From assembly GCA_011322755.1 (NCBI GenBank), contig DRLZ01000255.1, positions 1 through 7,302 of the forward strand: a stretch of DNA of 7,302 bases, given 5' to 3'. This document shows, one piece after another, positions 1 to 6,288 of this stretch. The position numbers and the translations under genes are program-made. The notes beneath the pieces were generated by a model. That model ran no database searches, was not told where the DNA came from, and worked only from the letters and a program-made list of their open reading frames with translations. The stretch's first letter is position 1, and the number at the start of each line of letters is the position of its first letter. Origin of the DNA: Crenotrichaceae bacterium. GTDB lineage: Bacteria > Pseudomonadota > Gammaproteobacteria > Methylococcales > DRLZ01.

Positions 1-69
1 ACACGTTGTACATGTGCAGATAATGTCTGCGCCCTTTGTTATTACACATCATTATCAAGGATTCATTGA

Positions 70-756
70 GTGGACGAAAAAGAATTTAGCAAACTTTATA
101 AAATGATGAGCAAGCTATTACGCCCTCATCCCTGGCACGGTATCGAGTTGTATGATTCCAGAGAAGAGAAGATATTAAATGCTTATATCGAAATCGTACC
201 GTCAGATACTGTCAAATATGAGCTTGATAAAAAAACCGGTTACCTCAAGGTTGACAGACCACAGCGTTTTTCAAATATCATCCCCGCGCTTTATGGCTTT
301 CTTCCTCAAACATATTCAGGAAAAAATGTTGCGGAGTACTCCATCGAGCGACTGGGTCGCAACAGTCTTAAAGGCGATATGGATCCGCTTGATATTTGTG
401 TATTAACAGAAAAAAATGTGATCCATGGTGATTTGATTGTCAATGCAATACCGATTGGTGGATTTCGTATGATTGACCATGGCGAAGTCGATGACAAAAT
501 TATTGCGGTGTTAAAAGACGATGCTGTTTTTGGTGAATTGCGCGATATCAAACATTGCCCTGATGGTACATTATCGCGGTTAAAACACTATTTTCTGACC
601 TACAAGCAAATTCCTGACCCTGACACAGATGAAGTTGCTAAATGTGAAATTACTCATATCTACGGTCACGAAGAAGCAATTGAAGTGATTGAATGTGGTG
701 AAGCAGATTACCACGGTAAATATAATTACCAGAAACTCGAAAGTTCAGTTAAATGA
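70..756 (+). CDS. ppa: Family I inorganic pyrophosphatase, chlamydial subtype
   Basis: Soluble cytoplasmic enzyme that hydrolyses pyrophosphate to two phosphates and so pulls biosynthetic reactions forward. Family I active-site residues are visible in order: Glu41, Lys49, Glu51, Arg63, Tyr75, the metal-binding run GDMDPLD (Asp103, Asp105, Asp108), Asp136, Asp141/Lys143 and Tyr178/Lys179. At 228 residues it is longer than the roughly 175-residue E. coli enzyme. The HPWHG entry motif (20-24), KVDRPQRFSN (60-69) and PLDICVLTEKN (106-116) closely match what I recall of chlamydial pyrophosphatases. The start is GTG: AAGG (57-60) lies 9 bases upstream, and an in-frame TGA directly precedes the GTG, so no earlier start exists. 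The ATG at 106 (MSKLL...) would match the chlamydial N-terminus in length but has no ribosome binding site. It converges on opcA. Function is very likely; the start is less certain. Confidence 0.95.
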   Translation: MDEKEFSKLYKMMSKLLRPHPWHGIELYDSREEKILNAYIEIVPSDTVKYELDKKTGYLKVDRPQRFSNIIPALYGFLPQTYSGKNVAEYSIERLGRNSLKGDMDPLDICVLTEKNVIHGDLIVNAIPIGGFRMIDHGEVDDKIIAVLKDDAVFGELRDIKHCPDGTLSRLKHYFLTYKQIPDPDTDEVAKCEITHIYGHEEAIEVIECGEADYHGKYNYQKLESSVK

Positions 757-832
757 TGTTCTCAATATCAACTACAAGGCAAACGCAAGTCTCTCAGAAA
801 CCAGGAAATCTCTCGTATGCTCTTCCCTGATA

Positions 833-1957
833 CTAGAAAACATCCGTCATTTCATTTGCAGCGACCAATGCATTTTCAAAAAACTTGTCACGGTCACGAC
901 GTGCAAGCTGGGATGTGACAAGTGATGACCGATGCGGTGGTTGCGCTGTAAATACGCGTGCAGGAACAGTTGATCGTTCTTCAACAATACCAATCCGTTC
1001 ATCATCCAGACGTTTAAAACAGGCACGGCCTTGTTTTCCTGACCGACTCCAGTCAAACATCAGCTCGTAAATCAATGGCTCTCCTTCGGGCAAACGTCTG
1101 GCAATCACCTTGATATCTGTATTATTTTTCCTGAATCGCCAGAATAATTCCGAGGATGAAACACGCTTCCCTGTCACCGGCTTCCATTCTAGTTGATACG
1201 CCAGCCAGCCAACCAGTAGCCAGGTTAACGGCAATGCATGCGGCCCGTGTTCAATTGTTATCTCTTTCAGCGAATTTAACGCATCAGGTGCAACTTTTGG
1301 ATCCAGTACCTGACTGATCAATTTTCGAAACACAGTCAACCGCCGCCAGGCGAGATTATAAACGATCAGTGAATCCTGACGCGCAGCAACCCAGCGTGTC
1401 ATCACTGTAATACCTGACAATGGATTTTCCCAACCAATGTTATCGTAAATAACCTGATTTGCCAGTTCTGCCAGTTCCAGAAAAACAGCCGGGACATTCG
1501 GAGGCGGTTGCCGTGAAACCCACCAGACAGTTGTGGGCAAATCACCAATCAAGTGTGACCTGGCAACAGAAGGCAAGTATTCAATCGAATCTGGGCTGGC
1601 GATCACATCAATTCTTTCAGCACACACCTGCCATCCTGCAGAAACAGGTTGGTAATACATGGTCACCAGCGCTTCTATTTTGCCATCACTTGGCTGACCA
1701 TTACCCATCAATAGCAGCACCCGTGCTGGGTGAATATCAACAATTTCAGGAATCTCGTGACTAATCTGCTGTAACTCTTCAATACTGTCACAATAAATAA
1801 TCAGATTGGACATGCACGCACGCATGACTGTCTTACCTTCGCTGATATCCTCGTTAAACTGTTTCCATAATCCGGCGAGTTCAGAGTCGATATCTGCTAT
1901 CCGGATCAACCTGGATGGATGGGTCAGTATATCGAACCCTGACTGCTGTTTTGTCAT
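833..1957 (-). CDS. opcA: Glucose-6-phosphate dehydrogenase assembly protein OpcA
   Basis: Non-catalytic partner that supports assembly and activation of G6PDH. In cyanobacteria it binds Zwf and is required for full activity. Family landmarks, numbered from the start chosen here (374 residues): RACMSNLIIYC (46-56), HPARVLLL (76-83), GDLPTTVWW (138-146), the tryptophan/arginine-rich NLAWRRLTVFRKLI (201-214), and a C-terminal helix-like SQLARRDRDKFFENAL (349-364). It is the second gene after zwf. ATG at 1957 overlaps the zwf stop as ATGA, which suggests translational coupling, and this decided the start. ATG at 1969 (four residues longer) is the alternative; neither has a clear Shine-Dalgarno sequence. 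Cysteines are at 48, 56, 112 and 313, so no close pair lies near the C-terminus. The family is mainly known from cyanobacteria and actinobacteria, so its presence here is notable. The assignment rests on motif recall and the zwf neighbour. Confidence 0.88.
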   Translation of the reverse strand: MTKQQSGFDILTHPSRLIRIADIDSELAGLWKQFNEDISEGKTVMRACMSNLIIYCDSIEELQQISHEIPEIVDIHPARVLLLMGNGQPSDGKIEALVTMYYQPVSAGWQVCAERIDVIASPDSIEYLPSVARSHLIGDLPTTVWWVSRQPPPNVPAVFLELAELANQVIYDNIGWENPLSGITVMTRWVAARQDSLIVYNLAWRRLTVFRKLISQVLDPKVAPDALNSLKEITIEHGPHALPLTWLLVGWLAYQLEWKPVTGKRVSSSELFWRFRKNNTDIKVIARRLPEGEPLIYELMFDWSRSGKQGRACFKRLDDERIGIVEERSTVPARVFTAQPPHRSSLVTSQLARRDRDKFFENALVAANEMTDVF

Positions 1958-3498
1958 AGCAAGCGCCATTTTCGATTATCGGTTTCAATCAGGCGATCGG
2001 CTTCAAGCGGCCCCCAGGTTCCAGCGTTGTATTCTGGAATCCAGCGACTACTGCTATTCGCCCAGATATCAAGAATGTTATCAATCCACACCCAGGATGA
2101 TTCGACTGAATCACGACGCATAAACAAAGTTGCGTCGCCAGCCATCACATCCAGCAATAACCGCTCATAGGCTTCTGGTGATTGTTCTCCAAAAGTCGAG
2201 CCATACAAAAAATCCATTTTAACCGGATAAATCCTGAGTTTGTTACCCGGCAGTTTGGTTCCGATGCGCAACGACAAGCCTTCATTTGGTTGAATGCTCA
2301 ACGCCAGTACATTCGGTTCCAGTGGTTTTTCTTGATTCGCATTAAACAAAATCGGCGGCACACTTTTAAATTGAATGGCTATCTCACTGGCGCGTTTGGG
2401 CATCCGTTTGCCTGTGCGGATATAGAAAGGAACACTTGACCAGCGCCAGTTATCAATAAACAGCTTGATCGCGACATACGTTTCAGTGGTGGAATGCTGT
2501 GAGACGCCGGTTTCACGACGATAGCCCGGCACATCTTCCCCGTGCTGGAAACCCGGTCCATACTGGGCGCGTACCACATGTGAGTTAAAATCCTTACGGC
2601 TAATCGGACTTAAACAATTGAGTACATTTTGCCGATGATCACGCATGACATCGGCATCCATACTCCAGGGCGGCTCCATTGCGATTAAGGTCAGTAATTG
2701 CAGAATATGGTTTTGAATCATATCGCGCAGAGCGCCAGCGCCGTCATAGTATCCTGCGCGGGTTCCGACACCTTCGGATTCAGCAACCGTGATTTGTACG
2801 TGGTCGATATATCTCGAGTTCCACAACGGTTCAAATATCGCATTACCAAAGCGCATCGCCAGAATATTCTGCACAGTCTCTTTACCAAGATAGTGATCTA
2901 TCCGGTAGATTTGCTGCTCATCAAAGTTCTTGCTTAATGTTGCATTGACATCACGCGCACTTTCCAGATCCTTGCCAATTGGTTTTTCGACGATGATCCG
3001 TGTAAACGGGCTGGTCTCATCAACCGGCATCACTAATCCGGCATGATTGATATTGCTGACACAGGTTTCAATCAACCCTGGCGGAATTGCCAGATAAAAA
3101 ATCCGGTTTCCAGGAATCCCAAAGGTTTTGTCGATTTCATCCAGCCGCTGTTTTAACTGGGCATAGATATCCGGATCATCAAATGACCCTTGCAGATAAT
3201 GCAGTCTTTTCTCAAAATCTGGCCAGTATGCTTGATCGAGAGGCTGTCGGGAATGTTTCTCAATTCCTTTGCGGGCAAATTCACGATAGTCGTCGTCATT
3301 CATTTCTTCCAGCGCCAGCCCCAAGACTGCGAAATTCGCAGGTAATTCTCCTTCCAGAGCCTGATTATAGACGGCTGGCAGTAATTTTCGTCTGGTTAAG
3401 TCCCCTCCTCCACCAAAGATCACCAGGATACATGGCTGCGGATCGTTGGCAGTATTTGTGCCTGCCAATAACGGATTTTCAGATGACGCATTAAACAC
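1954..3498 (-). CDS. zwf: Glucose-6-phosphate 1-dehydrogenase
   Basis: Oxidises glucose 6-phosphate to 6-phosphogluconolactone with NADP+ (or NAD+), the entry step of the oxidative pentose phosphate and Entner-Doudoroff routes; cytoplasmic. With the GTG start it has 514 residues, normal for the family. Visible: the Rossmann dinucleotide loop VIFGGGGDLTRRKL (26-39; families more often show GASGDL), EKPIGKDL (171-178), the substrate-site signature RIDHYLGKE (199-207), and the MIQNH segment whose His264 aligns with the catalytic base. The N-terminal ENPLLAG (7-13) resembles cyanobacterial Zwf. The frame can open as a TTG at 3537, but GTG at 3498 has a strong TGGAGA six bases upstream and fits the family N-terminus. 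The stop codon overlaps the opcA start. No phosphogluconolactonase or phosphogluconate dehydratase gene is adjacent in this window. Confidence 0.97.
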   Translation of the reverse strand: MFNASSENPLLAGTNTANDPQPCILVIFGGGGDLTRRKLLPAVYNQALEGELPANFAVLGLALEEMNDDDYREFARKGIEKHSRQPLDQAYWPDFEKRLHYLQGSFDDPDIYAQLKQRLDEIDKTFGIPGNRIFYLAIPPGLIETCVSNINHAGLVMPVDETSPFTRIIVEKPIGKDLESARDVNATLSKNFDEQQIYRIDHYLGKETVQNILAMRFGNAIFEPLWNSRYIDHVQITVAESEGVGTRAGYYDGAGALRDMIQNHILQLLTLIAMEPPWSMDADVMRDHRQNVLNCLSPISRKDFNSHVVRAQYGPGFQHGEDVPGYRRETGVSQHSTTETYVAIKLFIDNWRWSSVPFYIRTGKRMPKRASEIAIQFKSVPPILFNANQEKPLEPNVLALSIQPNEGLSLRIGTKLPGNKLRIYPVKMDFLYGSTFGEQSPEAYERLLLDVMAGDATLFMRRDSVESSWVWIDNILDIWANSSSRWIPEYNAGTWGPLEADRLIETDNRKWRLL

Positions 3499-3504
3499 TG
3501 ATTG

Positions 3505-3510
3505 TCTCCA
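3505..3510 (-). promoter_or_regulatory. Ribosome binding site that decides the zwf start
   Basis: On the minus strand TGGAGA is followed by six bases and GTG at 3498. No comparable site precedes the TTG at 3537, so translation most likely starts at the GTG, removing 13 residues from the longest possible frame. Confidence 0.8.
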
Positions 3511-3559
3511 GATGATGCAAGTAATAACAAAATCCAATCATAACGGATTTGTTTCAGGA

Positions 3560-3588
3560 TTTATTCTGTTGTTTTAAAATCTTGTCAT
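3560..3588 (-). promoter_or_regulatory. Candidate sigma-70 promoter for zwf-opcA
   Basis: Reading the minus strand, ATGACA (3588-3583; five of six matches to TTGACA) is separated by exactly 17 bases from AATAAA (3565-3560; four of six matches to TATAAT). This would place the transcript start near 3553, leaving a leader of about 55 bases before the GTG. The -35 box falls inside one arm of the inverted repeat at 3582-3602. Assigned by eye from consensus only. Confidence 0.4.
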
Positions 3589-3602
3589 ATCCAATATGAC
3601 AA
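3582..3602 (-). repeat. Perfect 9-bp inverted repeat: zwf operator or panE terminator
   Basis: TTGTCATAT, three loop bases, then ATATGACAA: a perfect 21-base dyad. It starts 8 bases beyond the panE stop codon. On the minus strand it is followed by GATTTT, so it could be an intrinsic terminator of the wrbA-panE operon, though the stem is AT-rich and the T run short. One arm overlaps the putative zwf -35 box, so it could equally be an operator. The outer TTGT...ACAA ends recall HexR sites, but the 13-base separation is longer than the 7-8 bases I recall for pseudomonad HexR sites. The two roles are not exclusive. Confidence 0.6.
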
Positions 3603-3610
3603 TAGAATAC

Positions 3611-4546
3611 TCATGCCGTTGTTTTCAAATGTTCTATTTGTGCTTCCCTGAGTTTCATCAGCGCGTAAAGAGAAGACAAGTAAGGCGTGTTCACTGCCGC
3701 TGCCTGTCCGGCACGCACTGCATTACCCAAAATCGCTTCTGTCTCCATCGTTCTGCCATGCTGGTAATCAATCAGCATACTGGTTTTATACGGTGGCATT
3801 TTACGGGTACTCTCAATATTAAGGTCAACCACATCATCACGCAAAGGATGTTTGAGAGCTCTGGCAATCTCAGCAACTTCAGACATGATTTTACGTAGAT
3901 AGGTTTCCTGTGTATTCACCACGGTTTGTGTATCCAGGCCGTTGGATAATACTGATATCGGGTTAAACGGTGCATTCCAGACAGTTTTCTGCCAGCGTGC
4001 AGTGACGACATCGTCTGTGGTGATGCATTCAATTCCAGAATCATCAAACATCGCGGCAAAAGCTCTTGTCGCATCAGAAATACCTTGCGGATAATCGCCG
4101 ACAGCAAGGCGTCCGTATGCACTGTGCTCGACATACGCCGGTCTGGTTTTTGTTGCACAAATAAATGCCAGACCACTAATCAACAGGTTTGCAGGAAATG
4201 CTTGTGCGATTTCTGCCTCGATATCAATCCCGTTCTGAATCAATACAATGACTGTGGACGATGAAACAACATCACGAATTAGCTCGACGCGGTTCACTTC
4301 CCCCGTTACTTTGGTACATAAAACCACGTAAGCAGCTTGCTCCGGATAATCCCGTGCTGTCTTAACAATATGCTCAGGCTTGAAATTCCAGTGTCCCAGT
4401 ATACTTTCAACAGTAATTCCATGTGCTTGCGCTATTTCATAGTCAGAACGGACCACCATAGAAACCCGCTGACCAGCGCGTGCGAGTAGCGATCCGTAAA
4501 AACAGCCGATAGCGCCAGCGCCTACAATCAGGATATTTTCGGCCAT
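3611..4546 (-). CDS. panE: Putative 2-dehydropantoate 2-reductase (ketopantoate reductase)
   Basis: Reduces ketopantoate to pantoate with NADPH in pantothenate and coenzyme A synthesis; cytoplasmic. Its 311 residues fit the family (E. coli about 303). The N-terminal Rossmann motif GAGAIG (9-14) is followed by CTKV (77-80) and LIQNGID (102-108), typical of the NADPH domain. In the C-terminal helical domain, Lys187 within WQKTVWNAPFNP (185-196) aligns with the catalytic lysine, Ser256 in YKTSML with the substrate serine, and Glu268 in RTMETEAILG with the acidic active-site residue. ATG at 4546 lies three bases after the hda stop codon, so it is the last gene of the wrbA operon and probably translationally coupled. 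The ApbA/PanE family contains reductases of other 2-keto acids, so the exact substrate is inferred. A hairpin follows the stop. Confidence 0.87.
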   Translation of the reverse strand: MAENILIVGAGAIGCFYGSLLARAGQRVSMVVRSDYEIAQAHGITVESILGHWNFKPEHIVKTARDYPEQAAYVVLCTKVTGEVNRVELIRDVVSSSTVIVLIQNGIDIEAEIAQAFPANLLISGLAFICATKTRPAYVEHSAYGRLAVGDYPQGISDATRAFAAMFDDSGIECITTDDVVTARWQKTVWNAPFNPISVLSNGLDTQTVVNTQETYLRKIMSEVAEIARALKHPLRDDVVDLNIESTRKMPPYKTSMLIDYQHGRTMETEAILGNAVRAGQAAAVNTPYLSSLYALMKLREAQIEHLKTTA

Positions 4547-4549
4547 GGA

Positions 4550-5236
4550 TTATTCCAGTATCTGTTTAACGAATGGTAGTGTCAGCTGGCGATGTTTTGC
4601 CAGCGTTTCCTGATCGAGTCGATCCAGCATCTCCCACAAAGCTGGCAAATCGCGATGATAACGTCTCAGCAAATATTGACTGACTGCATCAGGCAGATTC
4701 ATCCCCATTTGTCTGGCACGAAATTGAAGTATTTTTTGTTTACTCTGGTCATCGTGGTCTTTTAAATGCAGGGTAAGACCGACTGTTAGCCTTGACTGCA
4801 AGTCAGGTAACTGTATTTTGATTGCGTCAGGCGTATTGTTTGCGCTAAACAGTAACTGATGAGATCGTTCCATCATGTCATTAAACAAATGAAATAATGG
4901 AATCTCCCATTCTTTGCTGCCAGTAACCTGGTCAACATCATCAATACATAACAAATCAGCTTGTTCCAGTCCTCTGAGGATAATCGGTGACTGTGTTTTC
5001 CACTGTTTGAGCGGGATATAGTGAGCCACCAACCCCTGTTCTGCTGCCAGTTGACACGCTGCATTCAACAAATGGGTTTTACCAAGACCTGAATTACCCC
5101 ATAAAAAAACTGACAAGTGGCTGGTTGCTGTAATAAATGTCTTTAGCAACTCTACAGTTTGCAGGTTGGAATCTGCCAGATAATCTGAAAAACTGTAGCC
5201 TCGCCGTGATTTCAGATCAAGTGCTTGCTGGCTCAT
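4550..5236 (-). CDS. hda: DnaA regulatory inactivator Hda
   Basis: AAA+ protein that, bound to the DNA-loaded beta clamp, stimulates ATP hydrolysis by DnaA and so limits re-initiation. The 228 residues show: a QQALDL segment (3-8) fitting a hexameric clamp-binding motif (compare QLSLPL in E. coli Hda), Walker A GNSGLGKT (47-54), Walker B LLCIDD (95-100), sensor 1 around FSANN (130-134), LPDLQSRL (143-150) with Arg149 at the arginine-finger position, a sensor 2 region LPALWEMLDRLD (197-208), and the conserved C-terminus LTLPFVKQIL. Walker A is canonical and DnaA-like, unlike the degenerate E. coli loop. An ATG at 5284 would add 16 residues lying inside the upstream gene; ATG at 5236, four bases after the DUF2069 stop, is preferred and puts the clamp motif at the N-terminus. 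No strong Shine-Dalgarno is present. Confidence 0.93.
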   Translation of the reverse strand: MSQQALDLKSRRGYSFSDYLADSNLQTVELLKTFITATSHLSVFLWGNSGLGKTHLLNAACQLAAEQGLVAHYIPLKQWKTQSPIILRGLEQADLLCIDDVDQVTGSKEWEIPLFHLFNDMMERSHQLLFSANNTPDAIKIQLPDLQSRLTVGLTLHLKDHDDQSKQKILQFRARQMGMNLPDAVSQYLLRRYHRDLPALWEMLDRLDQETLAKHRQLTLPFVKQILE

Positions 5237-5240
5237 TGTT

Positions 5241-5606
5241 TCAGGCTGCAGACAACTTGATGACACGCATTGACATCCATGCACCAGTACACAATAGAAT
5301 CGCCGCCAAAATTTCTAATAGCGACGCCCAGCGCAGTGCCGGGTTTGATGCAAACACGCCGATACCGTGGAAAAAGTAGATCAGACTCAGTAAAGACAAC
5401 CAGAAAATTGAACGATGACGATTTTTGATGACACCGCGTAACGGAATAACCAACGGCAATAAACCAATCGCCGTTGCCATTGGTAACGGGTATTGCTTTG
5501 ATGGTGACAACCACAGCGACCAAACCAGAACCAGGGCAAACAACCCGAAGTAGCCTGTCCACAGCACTACATCAGCAGTGTGCTTATTAACCGAGATCAG
5601 TTTCAT
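5241..5606 (-). CDS. DUF2069 family inner-membrane protein of unknown function
   Basis: A 121-residue hydrophobic protein with four likely membrane helices at about 12-33, 41-60, 67-86 and 93-114, joined by short loops with basic residues (KNRHR, 61-65). The size, four-helix layout and the IYFFHG stretch in helix 3 (76-81) fit the DUF2069 family as I recall it. No catalytic motif is visible. The ATG at 5606 overlaps the end of wrbA by 20 bases and the stop lies four bases before hda, so it is surely co-transcribed with both. Pseudomonads carry, as I recall, a similar small membrane gene between wrbA and hda, which supports the family call. Function is not known; the position beside WrbA suggests, but does not show, a link to membrane redox. 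Confidence 0.82.
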   Translation of the reverse strand: MKLISVNKHTADVVLWTGYFGLFALVLVWSLWLSPSKQYPLPMATAIGLLPLVIPLRGVIKNRHRSIFWLSLLSLIYFFHGIGVFASNPALRWASLLEILAAILLCTGAWMSMRVIKLSAA

Positions 5607-6189
5607 TCAAAGCAAGAGCTGCTGTTGCCAAGCGCTTACCAAACGCGCGACACAAGACTTTTTCATGTTCGCTGTGCGGTGGATTGCCGCGTTGTGACAA
5701 ATGACTGGGACCATACGGCGTACCTCCCGTTTCGGTTTCCATTAATGCTGGCTGGGAAGACGGAATACCAATGATTAACATACCGTGATGCATGAGTGGC
5801 AGCATCATTGACAATAAAGTAGCCTCCTGACCGCCATGGATGCTGCCAGTTGAAGTAAACACACCGGCAGGTTTGCCTGATAAACCACCGTTAAACCAAA
5901 GCGAAGTCGTACTATCGAGAAAATGTTTGAGTGGTGCCGCCATATTACCAAAATGTGTCGGACTACCCATCGCAAGACCAGCGCATTCTTTCATATCATC
6001 CAGGCTTGCGTATGGAGCACCTTGTTCCGGAATACTGTCTTCTGTCGCTGCACACACTGCTGAAACATCTGGAACAGTTCGAATACGTGCAGACATCCCT
6101 TCGACTTGCTCCACGCCGCGGGCAATCTGGTTTGCCATTGTTGCTGTTGATCCGTTGCGACTATAGTAAAGTATTAATATTTCAGCCAT
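5587..6189 (-). CDS. wrbA: NAD(P)H:quinone oxidoreductase WrbA (flavodoxin-like)
   Basis: FMN-dependent two-electron reductase of quinones, thought to prevent semiquinone and superoxide formation; cytoplasmic tetramer in the family. The 200 residues match the usual length of about 198. Visible are the FMN phosphate loop SRNGSTATMA (10-19), GSPTHFGNM (75-83), TSTGSIHGGQE (112-122) and GGTPYGPSH (155-163), all characteristic of WrbA and closest in memory to the pseudomonad version. The start is fixed by an in-frame TGA four codons upstream of the ATG. The Shine-Dalgarno AGGAAA (6210-6205) is unusually far, 15 bases from ATG, and a 13-base palindrome fills most of that gap. First gene of wrbA-DUF2069-hda-panE, with a promoter candidate about 50 bases upstream. 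Confidence 0.96.
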   Translation of the reverse strand: MAEILILYYSRNGSTATMANQIARGVEQVEGMSARIRTVPDVSAVCAATEDSIPEQGAPYASLDDMKECAGLAMGSPTHFGNMAAPLKHFLDSTTSLWFNGGLSGKPAGVFTSTGSIHGGQEATLLSMMLPLMHHGMLIIGIPSSQPALMETETGGTPYGPSHLSQRGNPPHSEHEKVLCRAFGKRLATAALALNETDLG

Positions 6190-6191
6190 AT

Positions 6192-6204
6192 CAGTGAGTC
6201 ACTG
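6192..6204 (-). repeat. 13-base palindrome between wrbA Shine-Dalgarno and ATG
   Basis: The plus strand reads CAGTGA-G-TCACTG, a perfect 6-base dyad around one central base. It lies two bases from the wrbA start codon and abuts AGGAAA. In RNA it could form a 5-bp stem with a three-base loop, which would bring the Shine-Dalgarno closer to the start; in DNA it could be a small operator. Either role is inference. Confidence 0.5.
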
Positions 6205-6234
6205 TTTCCTCAATTATTAGTGTTGTGTAGCCAT

Positions 6235-6264
6235 TTTATCTTTCATCTTGTCGATTCAAGTCAA
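6235..6264 (-). promoter_or_regulatory. Candidate sigma-70 promoter for the wrbA operon
   Basis: Minus strand TTGACT (6264-6259; five of six to consensus), 18-base spacer, GATAAA (6240-6235; four of six). Transcription would begin near 6228, giving a leader of about 40 bases holding the Shine-Dalgarno and the palindrome. It sits in the 99-base gap between arsC and wrbA, so wrbA may be transcribed on its own as well as from arsC read-through. Confidence 0.45.
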
Positions 6265-6288
6265 TAACCTGAGTCTGTTCAAAAATCT

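Noticed and set aside
19..24. GATAAT as a -10 box for ppa
   Set aside because: Plausible hexamer, but any -35 box would lie at or beyond the left edge of the window, so it cannot be judged.
802..829. Imperfect CAGGAA/TTCCCTG dyad between the convergent ppa and opcA genes
   Set aside because: Bulged stem, long loop and no T run on either strand; most of the 76-base gap shows no clear terminator.
1459..1764. Plus-strand frame of 101 residues opposite opcA
   Set aside because: Antisense shadow of a well-supported gene, with no motif or ribosome binding site of note.
3087..3494. Plus-strand frame of 135 residues opposite the 5' part of zwf
   Set aside because: Antisense shadow of the strongly conserved zwf N-terminal domain; composition is not protein-like.
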